From: Dokdonella sp.
GTDB taxonomy: Bacteria; Pseudomonadota; Gammaproteobacteria; Xanthomonadales; Rhodanobacteraceae
DNA length: 64,000 nt
Assembly: GCF_019634815.1 (NCBI RefSeq)
Contig: NZ_JAHCAP010000004.1
Span: 1-64,000 of the forward strand
Direction of reading: 5' to 3'
Notes under the pieces: model-generated
What the model was told of the DNA's origin: nothing
Databases searched by the model: none
Seen by the model: the letters and a program-made list of their open reading frames with translations, nothing else
Position numbers and translations under genes: made by a program
Shown here: one piece after another, positions 53,458 to 62,057 of the stretch
Layout of the letters: each line of letters starts with the position of its first letter
Numbering within the stretch: position 1 is the stretch's first letter

Positions 53458-54324
53458 TCAGGCTGGGCGGTCGGCGATGTCGATACGCATCGACAAGTCG
53501 ATTGCCCGCACATGCTTGGTGAGCGCGCCAATCGAAATGAAGTCGACTCCGGTTTCGGCGATCGCGCGCACACGGTCGAGTGAAACCGAACCCGATACTT
53601 CGAGCGGAACACGTCCCGCGGTTTCGGCGACGGCACGGCCCAGCTCATGGAGTTCGAACTCGTCAAGCATGATGCGGTCGGCGCCGGCGGCGAGCGCCTC
53701 GCGGAGCTCCTGAAAGTTTTCCACCTCGGTTTCGATCAGCAGGTCGGGATGCAGCGCGCGCGCGCGGCTGACTGCAGCGCTGATCGAACCGGCCGCGGCG
53801 ATGTGGTTCTCCTTGATCAGCACGGCATCGAACAAGCCGATGCGATGGTTGAATCCGCCGCCGACGCGAACCGCGTACTTCTGTGCCAGGCGCAAACCGG
53901 GGATGGTTTTGCGCGTATCGAGGATCTTCGCGCGTGTTCCGCGCACGGCATCGACGAAGGCTGCCGTCGTCGTTGCCGTCGCTGACAGCGTCTGCAGGAA
54001 GTTGAGCGCCGTGCGCTCGGCGCTGACCAGGGCGCGGGCGTCACCCTCGACCTGGCACAAGACGCTACCCGCGGCAACGTGCTCGCCATCCTGCGCGTGC
54101 CAATGGATGCGTGCCAGCGGATCGAAGGTCAGGAAGCAGGCCTGCGCCCAGTCGCGGCCACAGAGCACGGCCGCATCACGACTGCGCAGTCGCGCCGACG
54201 CGCGCGCGCCTGCGGCCAGCAGATCCGCGGTGACGTCACCCTTGCCCACGTCCTCTTCGAGCGCGCGGCGTACATCGCGCGCAACGAGATCGGCGTCAGG
54301 AGGCGTCAGGGTGGATGCATTCAC
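53458..54324 (-). CDS. nadC: nicotinate-nucleotide pyrophosphorylase (carboxylating)
   Basis: 288 residues from GTG 54324, the usual length; the frame runs on upstream into the gap after the DUF1631 gene. Motifs include EEDVGKGDVTADLL, ERTALNFLQTLSATAT, KILDTRKTIPGLRLAQKYAV (in pieces), GFNHRIGLFDAVLIKENH and ETEVENFQELREAL. NadC makes nicotinate mononucleotide from quinolinate and PRPP in de novo NAD synthesis. It lies 49 bp downstream of the DUF1631 gene and may be co-transcribed. Confidence 0.95.
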   Translation of the reverse strand: MNASTLTPPDADLVARDVRRALEEDVGKGDVTADLLAAGARASARLRSRDAAVLCGRDWAQACFLTFDPLARIHWHAQDGEHVAAGSVLCQVEGDARALVSAERTALNFLQTLSATATTTAAFVDAVRGTRAKILDTRKTIPGLRLAQKYAVRVGGGFNHRIGLFDAVLIKENHIAAAGSISAAVSRARALHPDLLIETEVENFQELREALAAGADRIMLDEFELHELGRAVAETAGRVPLEVSGSVSLDRVRAIAETGVDFISIGALTKHVRAIDLSMRIDIADRPA

Positions 54325-54373
54325 GGCAGCGGCCAGCGCATTGGGGCCTGCAGGATAGCAAGCCCCGCTGGCG

Positions 54374-56752
54374 CTACGGGGTGGTCGGTGGAGCCACGCC
54401 GACCGCGCCGTCATCGGGCGCGTTTTCGGCAGTCACATGGCGAAGCTTGGCGACGATTGCATCAAGCGCGCGGTCGAACAGCGGAACCTCTTCGAGGATC
54501 GTGGTGGTGCCGGCACGCAATTCCTCAGCGAGCGCGGTCACGGTCTTGTCGCAGACCTTCAGGCCGCGCCGGTTGACGAACAGGTATTTCGCGCTGATTG
54601 GGCTGATCCAGGACAGCTTGGCGCGTTCGGGTGTGCCGTTGTCATCGAGATACTCGATCCAGGTGCCGGCCTTGATCGACTTGGCCATGCGCACGAACTC
54701 GTCGTCGAGATCGCCATCCACGGCGACGGTCTCGCCACCCGGCAGGTGACCATCAAGAACTGCTTCCTCGACCGGGCTTTGCGTCACCGCCGCGCCACTG
54801 CTTGCCAACCCGCTTGCCGGCGCGCTGCCTCCATCCGCCTTGGCCTCGGCGCTGGCGGGTGGCGTCACGAACTCGCGTACCACCTCGTCGACTTTCTTGG
54901 TTTCCAGTTGCTGACCGGCGAGGATGCGCTCGTAGAACTGCGCCAGATCCGCCAGCAGTTTCTGCATGTCGGTTTCATGGTAGGCAACGGTGACCAAGCC
55001 GTGGCGCAGTGCCTTTTCGAGTGGTGGCAACAGCGCGCGCAGACGTGCAGCATCGTTGGGATTGGTCTTGGGCAGCGCGCTCCAGATGAATTCGTCGGTG
55101 AAACGCAGGGCATTGCGCCATTCATCGGACTCTTCGCCCTGGCGCAGCAGCGTCAGCACCAGGTAGTTTGCCCACGGCCGCGACAGCACGCCGTGGACGA
55201 TTGGCGGCAGGTCACGGTTGCTGATGCGCGAGAGGATCTCACGGGCCGCGCGACGTCGTGCAGCCTGCAATTTCTCGCGCCCGCGGCTCGCTTCGGCGGC
55301 CCGCTGCTCGGCAAGATCGGCACGTTTGCGGCTTTGACCGATGAAGTCGCCCAGCGCGGTCAGTTCGCGCTCGAATACGCCGACGTCGTCATCGAAATCG
55401 CGCAGCACCGACTCGACCGTGCCCTTGATCTGGTCGTACAGCCGATGGTCGCGGTCGGATTCCTCACTCCAGCCCTTGCCGGCATCCGCCAGCAAATCGA
55501 GCAGGCGCCGTGCCGGATGGGCCTTCTGTGCAAACAGATGGCGATCGAGGATCGCGACCTTGAGGTAGGGAATCTGCAAGCGGCCTATCAAGGCCTGCAA
55601 CTGAGCCGGCAGATTGCGGTCGCGCAGGATGTACTCGAACAGCATGCCGACCAGGTCGATGGTGTCCTCGTCGGCCGAGGCCACGCGCTTGTCCTTGGCA
55701 TCGCCGGAAATCCTGCCCACCTGATCGAACAGTTCGGCCTTGATCTGCTGCACGATCTGGCTTGCATCGAGCGGAGCCGCGTCCTGGCGCACGGGCGCAA
55801 ACGAATTTCCCTGCAGCAAGGTCAAGGCACTGAGCAGATCCGTCGCGCTGAAGCCGCCACCAGCCGGTTCGCTGTAGCGCTGCTGGCCACGACGCCCGGC
55901 AAGCAGGCTGCGCAAGGTGTGATAGACCTCGGCCTGCAGGGCATCATGAACCGCGTCATTGGGTGCCGCGCCTTCGGCAGCGTCGCCTTCGATGCCGGCT
56001 TCGTGGGCGAGCGCTGCCGCCGCTGAACCGCCCGGGCCCGCATTGCGCGCAACCGTGTGGCGCACCTGCGGAAGGACGCCGGCGCGAATCAGCTCGATGT
56101 TGACTTCGTCGTAGACCGCTTCGAGACCGGCGATGACGAAACGCTCGAACAGCTTGAAGACGATCAGCTTGACCTGGACATTGACCTCGAACTCACGCAC
56201 CGCGATGCGGAAAGCATTGGCAAGGACGCCGGGGCCGATCGGATTGTTGGCGTCATCGACCTTGCCGCCGCCGATGATCACCGACAGGCGCTGGTTGACC
56301 TGATACAAAGTGCGTTGCAGGCGATTTTCCGCCTTGGCCACCATGCTGCTGACGGCGAGCGATTCTTCGAGCTGGACATCGTCAACCAAGCTGAGTCCAC
56401 CTGCCGGTACCGAGACGGCAGCGGGCTCGCTCTGCGCAGCCTGCGGCTTGCCTTCAGCGAAGGCGGTGAAGGCGCTGCTGGCCTGTTCGTGGAAAAGGCG
56501 CTCGACCAGATGGCGTTTGCGGCGGATTTCGCGCATGCCATCGAAGAACTCGGTCTGCACCGCATTGCTGCCGGCGCGTTCGGCAAGGTCGAACAGCGCA
56601 TCGTCGACGTTTTCGAACAGGGTGCCTACCAGTGCGTTGATGCGCTTGAGCGAAACGCTCCGCACCAGCTTGAGCAGGTCGCCGAGACGCTCGGGCGCAG
56701 CCTGTCTTTGTGGCAGGTCGATCACGTTGGGATTGTCTTTGGCGGCGGTCAT
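54374..56752 (-). CDS. DUF1631 family protein
   Basis: 792 residues, long and mostly helical. Family-like segments are the N-terminal LKLVRSVSLKRINALVGTLFENVDDALFDLAE (in pieces), NAFRIAVREFEVNVQVKLIVFKLFE, a central AELFDQVGRISGDAKD region and a C-terminal beta-rich portion (GTWIEYLDDNGTPERAKLSWISP, then KYLFVNRRGLKV) that resembles a PilZ-like barrel. I recognise the family but not an activity. It is the only gene in the window with a clear CRP/Clp-type promoter site. Confidence 0.85.
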   Translation of the reverse strand: MTAAKDNPNVIDLPQRQAAPERLGDLLKLVRSVSLKRINALVGTLFENVDDALFDLAERAGSNAVQTEFFDGMREIRRKRHLVERLFHEQASSAFTAFAEGKPQAAQSEPAAVSVPAGGLSLVDDVQLEESLAVSSMVAKAENRLQRTLYQVNQRLSVIIGGGKVDDANNPIGPGVLANAFRIAVREFEVNVQVKLIVFKLFERFVIAGLEAVYDEVNIELIRAGVLPQVRHTVARNAGPGGSAAAALAHEAGIEGDAAEGAAPNDAVHDALQAEVYHTLRSLLAGRRGQQRYSEPAGGGFSATDLLSALTLLQGNSFAPVRQDAAPLDASQIVQQIKAELFDQVGRISGDAKDKRVASADEDTIDLVGMLFEYILRDRNLPAQLQALIGRLQIPYLKVAILDRHLFAQKAHPARRLLDLLADAGKGWSEESDRDHRLYDQIKGTVESVLRDFDDDVGVFERELTALGDFIGQSRKRADLAEQRAAEASRGREKLQAARRRAAREILSRISNRDLPPIVHGVLSRPWANYLVLTLLRQGEESDEWRNALRFTDEFIWSALPKTNPNDAARLRALLPPLEKALRHGLVTVAYHETDMQKLLADLAQFYERILAGQQLETKKVDEVVREFVTPPASAEAKADGGSAPASGLASSGAAVTQSPVEEAVLDGHLPGGETVAVDGDLDDEFVRMAKSIKAGTWIEYLDDNGTPERAKLSWISPISAKYLFVNRRGLKVCDKTVTALAEELRAGTTTILEEVPLFDRALDAIVAKLRHVTAENAPDDGAVGVAPPTTP

Positions 56753-56801
56753 GAGTTGGGGCGGTTGTTCAGGGATCCACGCCTTTCATGCAACTTTGTA
56801 C

Positions 56802-56807
56802 AGCATA
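56802..56807 (-). promoter_or_regulatory. candidate -10 element of the DUF1631 gene
   Basis: TATGCT on the minus strand, 50 bp before the DUF1631 ATG. If used, transcription would begin near 56795 and place the centre of the CRP-like palindrome at about -41. No good -35 hexamer is seen, as expected for a class II activated promoter. Confidence 0.5.
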
Positions 56808-56825
56808 AAACAGTACGGAGAGCGC

Positions 56826-56845
56826 AATGTGACGGCGGTCACATT
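56826..56845. promoter_or_regulatory. CRP/Clp-type binding site
   Basis: AATGTGAC (56826-56833) and GTCACATT (56838-56845) are perfect inverted arms around a GGCG spacer, so the core is TGTGA-N6-TCACA, the CRP consensus also used by Clp of xanthomonads. It lies 20 bp past the Trm112 stop and upstream of the DUF1631 gene. An overlapping 6-bp hairpin (GGCGGT/ACCGCC) is also possible. Confidence 0.75.
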
Positions 56846-56864
56846 ACCGCCACGGGCACCCGGT

Positions 56865-57113
56865 TCAGCTCTCCGGGAACCCGGCGATGTCGGCGATTGC
56901 GATCGCCTCGTCGGCCAGCAGAACCGGGATGTCGTCCTCGATGCGGTAGGCCGTGCGTCGATCGCGCGTGATCAGTCCCGCCGTCAGCGCGATGTGGTCC
57001 TGATCGTCGTGGGCGAGCGATGCGTTGATGGCCGTCAGTTCATCGCTGCGCAGCATGCGCAGGGGCATCTTGCTGACGGGGCAGCACAGGATGTCGAGCA
57101 GCTGTGGGTTCAT
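56865..57113 (-). CDS. Trm112 family protein
   Basis: 82 residues from ATG 57113. The N-terminal NPQLLDILCCPVSKMPLRM and the C-terminal YRIEDDIPVLLADEA segments match Trm112/YcaR-type proteins, which in eukaryotes activate methyltransferases; the bacterial role is uncertain. Only one CxxC-like half is visible (CC), so zinc binding may be lost. It is divergent from purE with a 62-bp gap. Confidence 0.85.
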   Translation of the reverse strand: MNPQLLDILCCPVSKMPLRMLRSDELTAINASLAHDDQDHIALTAGLITRDRRTAYRIEDDIPVLLADEAIAIADIAGFPES

Positions 57114-57175
57114 GGCGCACCGTCCACGCGGTAGGGGCAATTCCCTTACAATAAACTTTTCGGGGCGTGGCGACC

Positions 57176-57685
57176 ATGAATGAAGGTGGTACACGGCGGC
57201 GCGTTGGTGTGGTCATGGGCTCGCGCTCGGACTGGGACACGATGCGCCACGCGGTCGAAATGCTCGAACGCCTGGATATCACACACGAGGTCCGCGTGGT
57301 GTCGGCCCACCGGACGCCCGACCTGCTGTTTGCCTATGCCGCCAGTGCTGCCGGGAGCGGCCTGAGCGCGATCATCGCCGGCGCGGGTGGCGCTGCCCAT
57401 CTGCCTGGAATGCTCGCGGCCAAGACCCGTGTGCCGGTGCTGGGCGTGCCGGTGCAGTCGCAGGCGCTGAGCGGCCTCGATTCGCTCTATTCGATCGTGC
57501 AGATGCCCGCGGGCGTGCCGGTGGCGACCTTTGCGATCGGGCGCGCCGGTGCGGTGAACGCTGCGCTGTTTGCCGCGGCGATGCTTGCCGCGGACGATGT
57601 GGGCATCGCTGCGCGGCTGGATGCGTATCGCCAGCAGCAGACCGATGCGGTGTTGGCACATTCCGATCCGCGTGAAGCGGTCTGA
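57176..57685 (+). CDS. purE: 5-(carboxyamino)imidazole ribonucleotide mutase PurE
   Basis: 169 residues from ATG 57176 (GTG 57167 possible). Class I PurE signatures are [44 protein letters not shown] and the C-terminal [27 protein letters not shown] (in pieces). It converts N5-CAIR to CAIR in purine synthesis, after PurK. A TACAAT -10-like hexamer is at 57147-57152. purK follows 105 bp downstream. Confidence 0.96.
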   Translation: MNEGGTRRRVGVVMGSRSDWDTMRHAVEMLERLDITHEVRVVSAHRTPDLLFAYAASAAGSGLSAIIAGAGGAAHLPGMLAAKTRVPVLGVPVQSQALSGLDSLYSIVQMPAGVPVATFAIGRAGAVNAALFAAAMLAADDVGIAARLDAYRQQQTDAVLAHSDPREAV

Positions 57686-57790
57686 ACCGGTGAAACGGAT
57701 GGATTTGCCGAGCCAGTCCCGCACGTGCGGCGTGGAGCGCGCAAGATCGGATCACGCCGGCGCCTGCGTCGTTCCTTGCCACTGAGTCGA

Positions 57791-58933
57791 ATGTCGATGC
57801 AGACCATTGGAATCCTCGGTGGTGGACAACTGGCACGCATGCTGGCGCTCGCGGGTGCGCCACTGGGCATGCGTTTTCTCGTCGTCGACAGCGTGGCCGA
57901 TGCCTGCGCCGCCCAGGTGGCGCCGCTGGTACGTGCGGACTGGCGTGATTTCGAAGCGCTCGCCGATTTCGCGCAGCGCGTGGACGTGGCCACCTTCGAT
58001 TTCGAGAACGTGCCGGCGCAGACAGCGCAGTGGCTCGCGCAGCGCACGCAGGTTTTCCCCAATCCGCATGCGCTGGCGATTTCGCAAGATCGGCTTGCGG
58101 AAAAGACGCTGTTCCAGCGCGTCGGCCTCGAGACGCCCGCCTTTGCCGCAATCGACAGCCGCGAGGATCTGCTGCGTGCGGTCGGAGAAATCGGATTGCC
58201 CGCAATCCTCAAGACGCGGCGTCTGGGCTATGACGGCAAGGGTCAGTTCCGCCTCAAGTCGGTTGCCGACGTCGATGCGGCGTGGCAGGCGCTGGGTGGC
58301 GCGCCTTCGATCCTGGAGGCGTTCGTACCCTTCGAACGCGAGCTGTCGGTGGTTGCGGTGCGCGCTCGCGATGGCCAGTTCCGCACCTGGCCGCTGACGC
58401 AGAACTGGCATGCCGATGGCATCCTCGCGGCCAGTCTCGCGCCGGCGCCCGACAGCGCAGAACTCGCTTCGCTCGCATTTGCGCACGCGCGGCGCATCGC
58501 CGAGGAGCTCGACTACGTCGGCACCTTTGCGCTCGAATTGTTCGTCCGTGACGGTCGTCTGCTCGGCAATGAAATGGCGCCGCGCGTGCACAACTCGGGA
58601 CATTGGACGATCGAGGGTGCGCCGACCAGTCAGTTCGAAAACCACTTGCGTGCAGTCTGTGGCCTGCCCCTGGGAGACACCACCGCCCTGGGAGTTTCGG
58701 TGATGCTCAACTGGATCGGCGAACTGCCATCGGCGCTGCCGGTGCTCGCCGAGCCTCGGGCGCACTGGCATGACTACGGCAAGTCGCCGCGCGCCGGGCG
58801 CAAGGTCGGCCATGCCACCTTGCGTGCCGCCGACGGTGCCGAAATGGCGCAGCGACTCGCGCGCGTGGCGCGAGCGCTCGGTCGCGAATTGCAGGCGGCG
58901 CCAGTGCTCGCAGCGCTGCAAGCGAGCGCCTGA
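57791..58933 (+). CDS. purK: 5-(carboxyamino)imidazole ribonucleotide synthase PurK
   Basis: 380 residues from ATG 57791, an ATP-grasp enzyme: the N-terminal GILGGGQLARMLALAGAPLG, the central TRRLGYDGKGQFRLKS, ILEAFVPFERELSVVAVR and ALELFVRDGRLLGNEMAPRVHNSGHWTIEGA (in pieces) are family hallmarks. It carboxylates AIR with bicarbonate and ATP to N5-CAIR, the substrate of PurE. A large stem-loop starts directly after its stop. Confidence 0.96.
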   Translation: MSMQTIGILGGGQLARMLALAGAPLGMRFLVVDSVADACAAQVAPLVRADWRDFEALADFAQRVDVATFDFENVPAQTAQWLAQRTQVFPNPHALAISQDRLAEKTLFQRVGLETPAFAAIDSREDLLRAVGEIGLPAILKTRRLGYDGKGQFRLKSVADVDAAWQALGGAPSILEAFVPFERELSVVAVRARDGQFRTWPLTQNWHADGILAASLAPAPDSAELASLAFAHARRIAEELDYVGTFALELFVRDGRLLGNEMAPRVHNSGHWTIEGAPTSQFENHLRAVCGLPLGDTTALGVSVMLNWIGELPSALPVLAEPRAHWHDYGKSPRAGRKVGHATLRAADGAEMAQRLARVARALGRELQAAPVLAALQASA

Positions 58934-58980
58934 CTGCGCCGACCATGCCGGGACGGCAGCGGCGGTCCCGGCAGGCGCAG
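58934..58980. terminator. large two-part hairpin between purK and sodB
   Basis: Outer arms CTGCGCC (58934-58940) and GGCGCAG (58974-58980) and inner arms TGCCGGGAC (58946-58954) and GTCCCGGCA (58965-58973) stack into a 16-bp stem with one 5-nt bulge and a 10-nt loop. It lies between convergent stops; no U-tract follows on either strand. Confidence 0.6.
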
Positions 58981-58989
58981 GTGACGGCC

Positions 58990-59568
58990 TCAGGCCATCT
59001 GGCTGGCGACGAAGTCCCAGTTGACCAGATTCCAGAAGGCCTCGACGTACTTCGGCCGCGCATTGCGATAGTCGATGTAATAGGCGTGTTCCCACACATC
59101 GCAGGTCAGCAGCGGGCGATCAGTGCCGGTGATCGGCGTGCCGGCATTCGCCGTGCTGGCGAGCGCGAGGCCGCCATCGGGACGCTGCACCAGCCAGCCC
59201 CAGCCAGAGCCAAAGGTGCCCACCGAGGTCTTGGTGAATTCTTCCTTGAACTGGGCGAATCCGCCGAAGACCTTGTTGATCGCATCGGCCAGACGTCCGT
59301 CTGGTTCGCCACCACCATTGGGCTTGAGGCAGTTCCAATAGAAGCTGTGATTCCAGATTTGCGCGGCGTTGTTGAACATGCCGCCGCTGGCCTTGCGGAT
59401 GATTTCTTCGAGCGAAAGATTCTCGAACTCCGTGCCCTTGATCTGGTTGTTGAGATTGGTCACGTAGGCCTGGTGATGCTTGCCGTAGTGAAAGTCGATG
59501 GTTTCCGCCGAAATGTGCGGGGCGAGCGCGTCGCGTGCCCACGGCAACTGGGGGAGTTCGATGGCCAT
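58990..59568 (-). CDS. sodB: superoxide dismutase, iron type
   Basis: 192 residues from ATG 59568. Metal ligands are His in [11 protein letters not shown], His in [13 protein letters not shown], and Asp and His in [19 protein letters not shown]. The GSGWGWLV segment and TANAGTPIT match Fe-SODs more than Mn-SODs. It removes superoxide in the cytoplasm. It is divergent from the glutaredoxin gene. Confidence 0.95.
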   Translation of the reverse strand: MAIELPQLPWARDALAPHISAETIDFHYGKHHQAYVTNLNNQIKGTEFENLSLEEIIRKASGGMFNNAAQIWNHSFYWNCLKPNGGGEPDGRLADAINKVFGGFAQFKEEFTKTSVGTFGSGWGWLVQRPDGGLALASTANAGTPITGTDRPLLTCDVWEHAYYIDYRNARPKYVEAFWNLVNWDFVASQMA

Positions 59569-59728
59569 GCTGGCTCCTTGCTGACAGAGGGGTCTTGCAG
59601 TGTAGCAGGCAGGCGCGGACGGGCTCTTGACCGTGCTGCCCATCGGCACGAATTGCGCAGTGCGCAGGAAACGGCAGTGCTAACATGGGCGATTGCCGAT
59701 TCAATCAATCCACCCACGCAGGTCAGCA

Positions 59729-60046
59729 ATGGACGTCATCGAACGCATCAACACCACGCTTGCGCAGCATCCGATCGTGTTGTTCATGAAGGGCACGCCG
59801 CAATTCCCGATGTGCGGTTTCTCCAGTCGCACCGTGCAGGCGCTCAATGCCGTCGAGGCGCAGTACCACGCGGTCAACGTGCTCGAAGATCCGGAGATAC
59901 GCGCCAACCTGCCGCGCCATTCCAATTGGCCGACGTTTCCGCAGTTGTTCATCCGTGGCGAATTGATCGGCGGCTGTGACATCACGCTGGATCTGTACCA
60001 GTCGGGCGAATTGGCGCGGCTGGTGCAGGATTCGCACAAGGCCTGA
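59729..60046 (+). CDS. grxD: monothiol glutaredoxin Grx4
   Basis: 105 residues from ATG 59729. The CGFS active site (TPQFPMCGFSSRTVQ), WPTFPQLFIRGELIGGCDI and the conserved KGTP lysine identify the class II monothiol family, which carries and delivers iron-sulfur clusters. An extended -10-like TGCTAACAT is at 59678-59686. The SDR gene follows after 2 bp. Confidence 0.95.
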   Translation: MDVIERINTTLAQHPIVLFMKGTPQFPMCGFSSRTVQALNAVEAQYHAVNVLEDPEIRANLPRHSNWPTFPQLFIRGELIGGCDITLDLYQSGELARLVQDSHKA

Positions 60047-60048
60047 GC

Positions 60049-60813
60049 ATGTTCGATCTGATGGCCGTGGCGCAGGCGCATCGCGAGCCCGCGCCGAGTT
60101 CGTTGCGCGAGCGGGTGATCCTCGTCACCGGCGCGACCGGCGGGCTCGGGCGCGCAACGGCGATTGCGGCCGCGCAAGCGGGGGCCAGCGTGATCCTGCT
60201 GGGGCGCAAGCTGCGCGCGCTCGAGCGTGTGCATGACGAGGTGGCGCAGGCGGGCGATTCGGCGCCGGCGATCTATCCGCTCGATCTGGAGGGCGCGACG
60301 CCCGGCGACTACGCCGAGCTTGCCGGCACGATCGAACGTGAATTCGGGCGGCTCGATGGCATCGCCCATTGCGCGGCGCACTTCAACACCTTGCAGCCGT
60401 TCGTGCAGATCGAACCGCTGGAGTGGGCGCGCGCGCAGCATGTCAACGTGACCGCGCCGCTGTGGCTGAGCCAGGCCTGTCTGCCTCTGCTTGCCGCGGC
60501 GGATGATGCCGCCATCGTGTTCGTGTTTGACGACCCGCTGCGTATCGGCAAGGCCTATTGGGGATCCTACGGCGTGGCCAAGCAGGCCCTGCAGGGGCTG
60601 GCTTCGATCATCCACGAGGAAACCGAGAACTCTCCCGTGCGTACCCACGCCTTGCTGCCGCCGCCACTGCGAACGGCCTTGCGGCGAGCGGCGTATTACG
60701 GCGAAGACACGATGGCCCAGCCCGATCCCACCGCTGCCGGCGCGGCCTTGGCTTGGCTGCTCGGGCCGGCAGCGCTGGATTTGCGCGGCAGAACCCTCGA
60801 CTTGCGTGACTGA
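60049..60813 (+). CDS. short-chain dehydrogenase, YciK-like, with replaced catalytic serine
   Basis: 254 residues. The Rossmann cofactor loop TGATGGLGRA, the LDLEGA strand, NVTAPLW and the YGVAK catalytic Tyr/Lys pair are present. The position 13 residues before the Tyr, normally the catalytic Ser, reads Asp (VFVFDDPLR). The usual NNAG motif is CAAH-like. It may thus be a non-canonical or inactive SDR. It follows grxD by 2 bp and is probably in its operon. Confidence 0.85.
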   Translation: MFDLMAVAQAHREPAPSSLRERVILVTGATGGLGRATAIAAAQAGASVILLGRKLRALERVHDEVAQAGDSAPAIYPLDLEGATPGDYAELAGTIEREFGRLDGIAHCAAHFNTLQPFVQIEPLEWARAQHVNVTAPLWLSQACLPLLAAADDAAIVFVFDDPLRIGKAYWGSYGVAKQALQGLASIIHEETENSPVRTHALLPPPLRTALRRAAYYGEDTMAQPDPTAAGAALAWLLGPAALDLRGRTLDLRD

Positions 60814-60932
60814 GGTCCGCGGCGCGCCGGGACTGGCACCGGATCACGGGAAGCGACGGCAATCTTGCGCAAGCGGGGCTGCTCACGTCACGATCGCCGC
60901 CCGTCTCGCAGCACAATCCGGGTGAGGTCAGC

Positions 60933-61535
60933 GTGGAACCTTCGATGAGCACCTTGTCGGCCGGCATGATGCTGTTCCTGATCATGGACCCGCTCGGCAA
61001 CGTGCCGCTGTTCCTGAGCTTGCTCAAGAACGTGGCGCCGGAGCGGCGGCGGCTGGTGCTGGCGCGCGAGCTGGTGATCGCGCTGGTCGTTCTGTTCGTG
61101 TTCCTGTTCGGCGGCCGCTATCTGCTGCAACTGCTCCAGCTCAAGGAAGAATCGGTAGGCATCGCCGGCGGCATCGTGCTGTTCCTGATCGGCGTGCGCA
61201 TGATCTTTCCGCCCAAAAGCGGTGGCGTGTTCGGTGACGTGCAGGGTGAGCCCTTCATCGTGCCCATGGCGATCCCCGGCGTGGCCGGACCTTCGGCGAT
61301 GGCTGCGGTGATGTTGCTTGCCAACGGCAATCCAGGTCGCGCCGCCGATTGGAGCGTTGCCCTCTTCCTCGCCTGGCTGGCGACGGCGGTGATCCTGATG
61401 TCCTCGACCTATCTCTACCGTTGGCTTGGTCGCAGCGTGCTCACCGCGCTCGAGCGTCTCATGGGCATGCTGCTGGTCGCGTTGTCGGTACAGATGTTTC
61501 TCGATGGCGTGGTCGCCTATTTGCGGATGCGCTGA
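60933..61535 (+). CDS. MarC family (UPF0056) inner-membrane protein
   Basis: 200 residues (GTG 60933 with GAGG upstream; ATG 60945 possible). Six membrane helices with the MarC signatures FLIMDPLGNVPLFLSLLK, VGIAGGIVLFLIGVRMIF and FIVPMAIPGVAGPSAMAAVMLL (in pieces), the inverted-repeat NPLGN/AGPG type layout. MarC is not a proven antibiotic resistance protein; its substrate is unknown. Confidence 0.9.
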   Translation: MEPSMSTLSAGMMLFLIMDPLGNVPLFLSLLKNVAPERRRLVLARELVIALVVLFVFLFGGRYLLQLLQLKEESVGIAGGIVLFLIGVRMIFPPKSGGVFGDVQGEPFIVPMAIPGVAGPSAMAAVMLLANGNPGRAADWSVALFLAWLATAVILMSSTYLYRWLGRSVLTALERLMGMLLVALSVQMFLDGVVAYLRMR

Positions 61536-62057
61536 ATCCGCTCACACCGAGACGGGCGGGGTGGTGCGCCGCTGGATGGGCAGCCGATGCCCTCCGGCAG
61601 GCTGCGCCGGAATGACCACCTTGCGGGGAAGGCGCCGCCCGGTCGTGGGCGCAAGAACCCGCGTGCGGGAGGAGGGTTGGCGGATGGCGCATATCGATGC
61701 GGCCGTCAAACATGCGCCGATCAGCGCGCAAGTTCCGAGAATGTTTGCCGAACGGCTGGGACGGGAATCATCAAGACGGAAGCTTGCGCCGGCAGCGACC
61801 TGCCCGGCGGTGCATGGGATGCCGGCGGCCGAGGCGCGAGCGGGTCGGGCGCCGCGGATCGGCGCCTTCGCAACACGCCCAGCTTGTTAGATTACTGTCA
61901 TTCAACCCTGTTAAACTCGGGTTAACGGTTTTGTCACGGGGTCCGCCAGGCCACGTGGCCCCGGGGGGTTGGCGACTCATCACGATCTGATTGACGGTCC
62001 GCCACGCGGCGCGACCGCCCAGTGGTTATTTTTTTGGCTCATTTCGAGGGACTCACA
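61536..62057. other. 522-bp non-coding region before the TonB receptor gene
   Basis: No convincing gene is seen on either strand. The left half is GC-rich with a small CCCGC/GCGGG hairpin near 61655-61666. The right half, from about 61885, is AT-richer and holds GTTAA/TTAAC arms (61910-61926), nested AACCC/GGGTT arms (61904-61923), a GGCCACGTGGCC palindrome (61949-61960) and a T-run just before the ribosome-binding site (GAGGGA). It probably contains the promoter and a long leader of the receptor gene. Confidence 0.6.

Noticed and set aside
54437..56026. 529-codon plus-strand frame opposite the DUF1631 gene
   Set aside because: No domain and it lies entirely within a recognised gene on the other strand.
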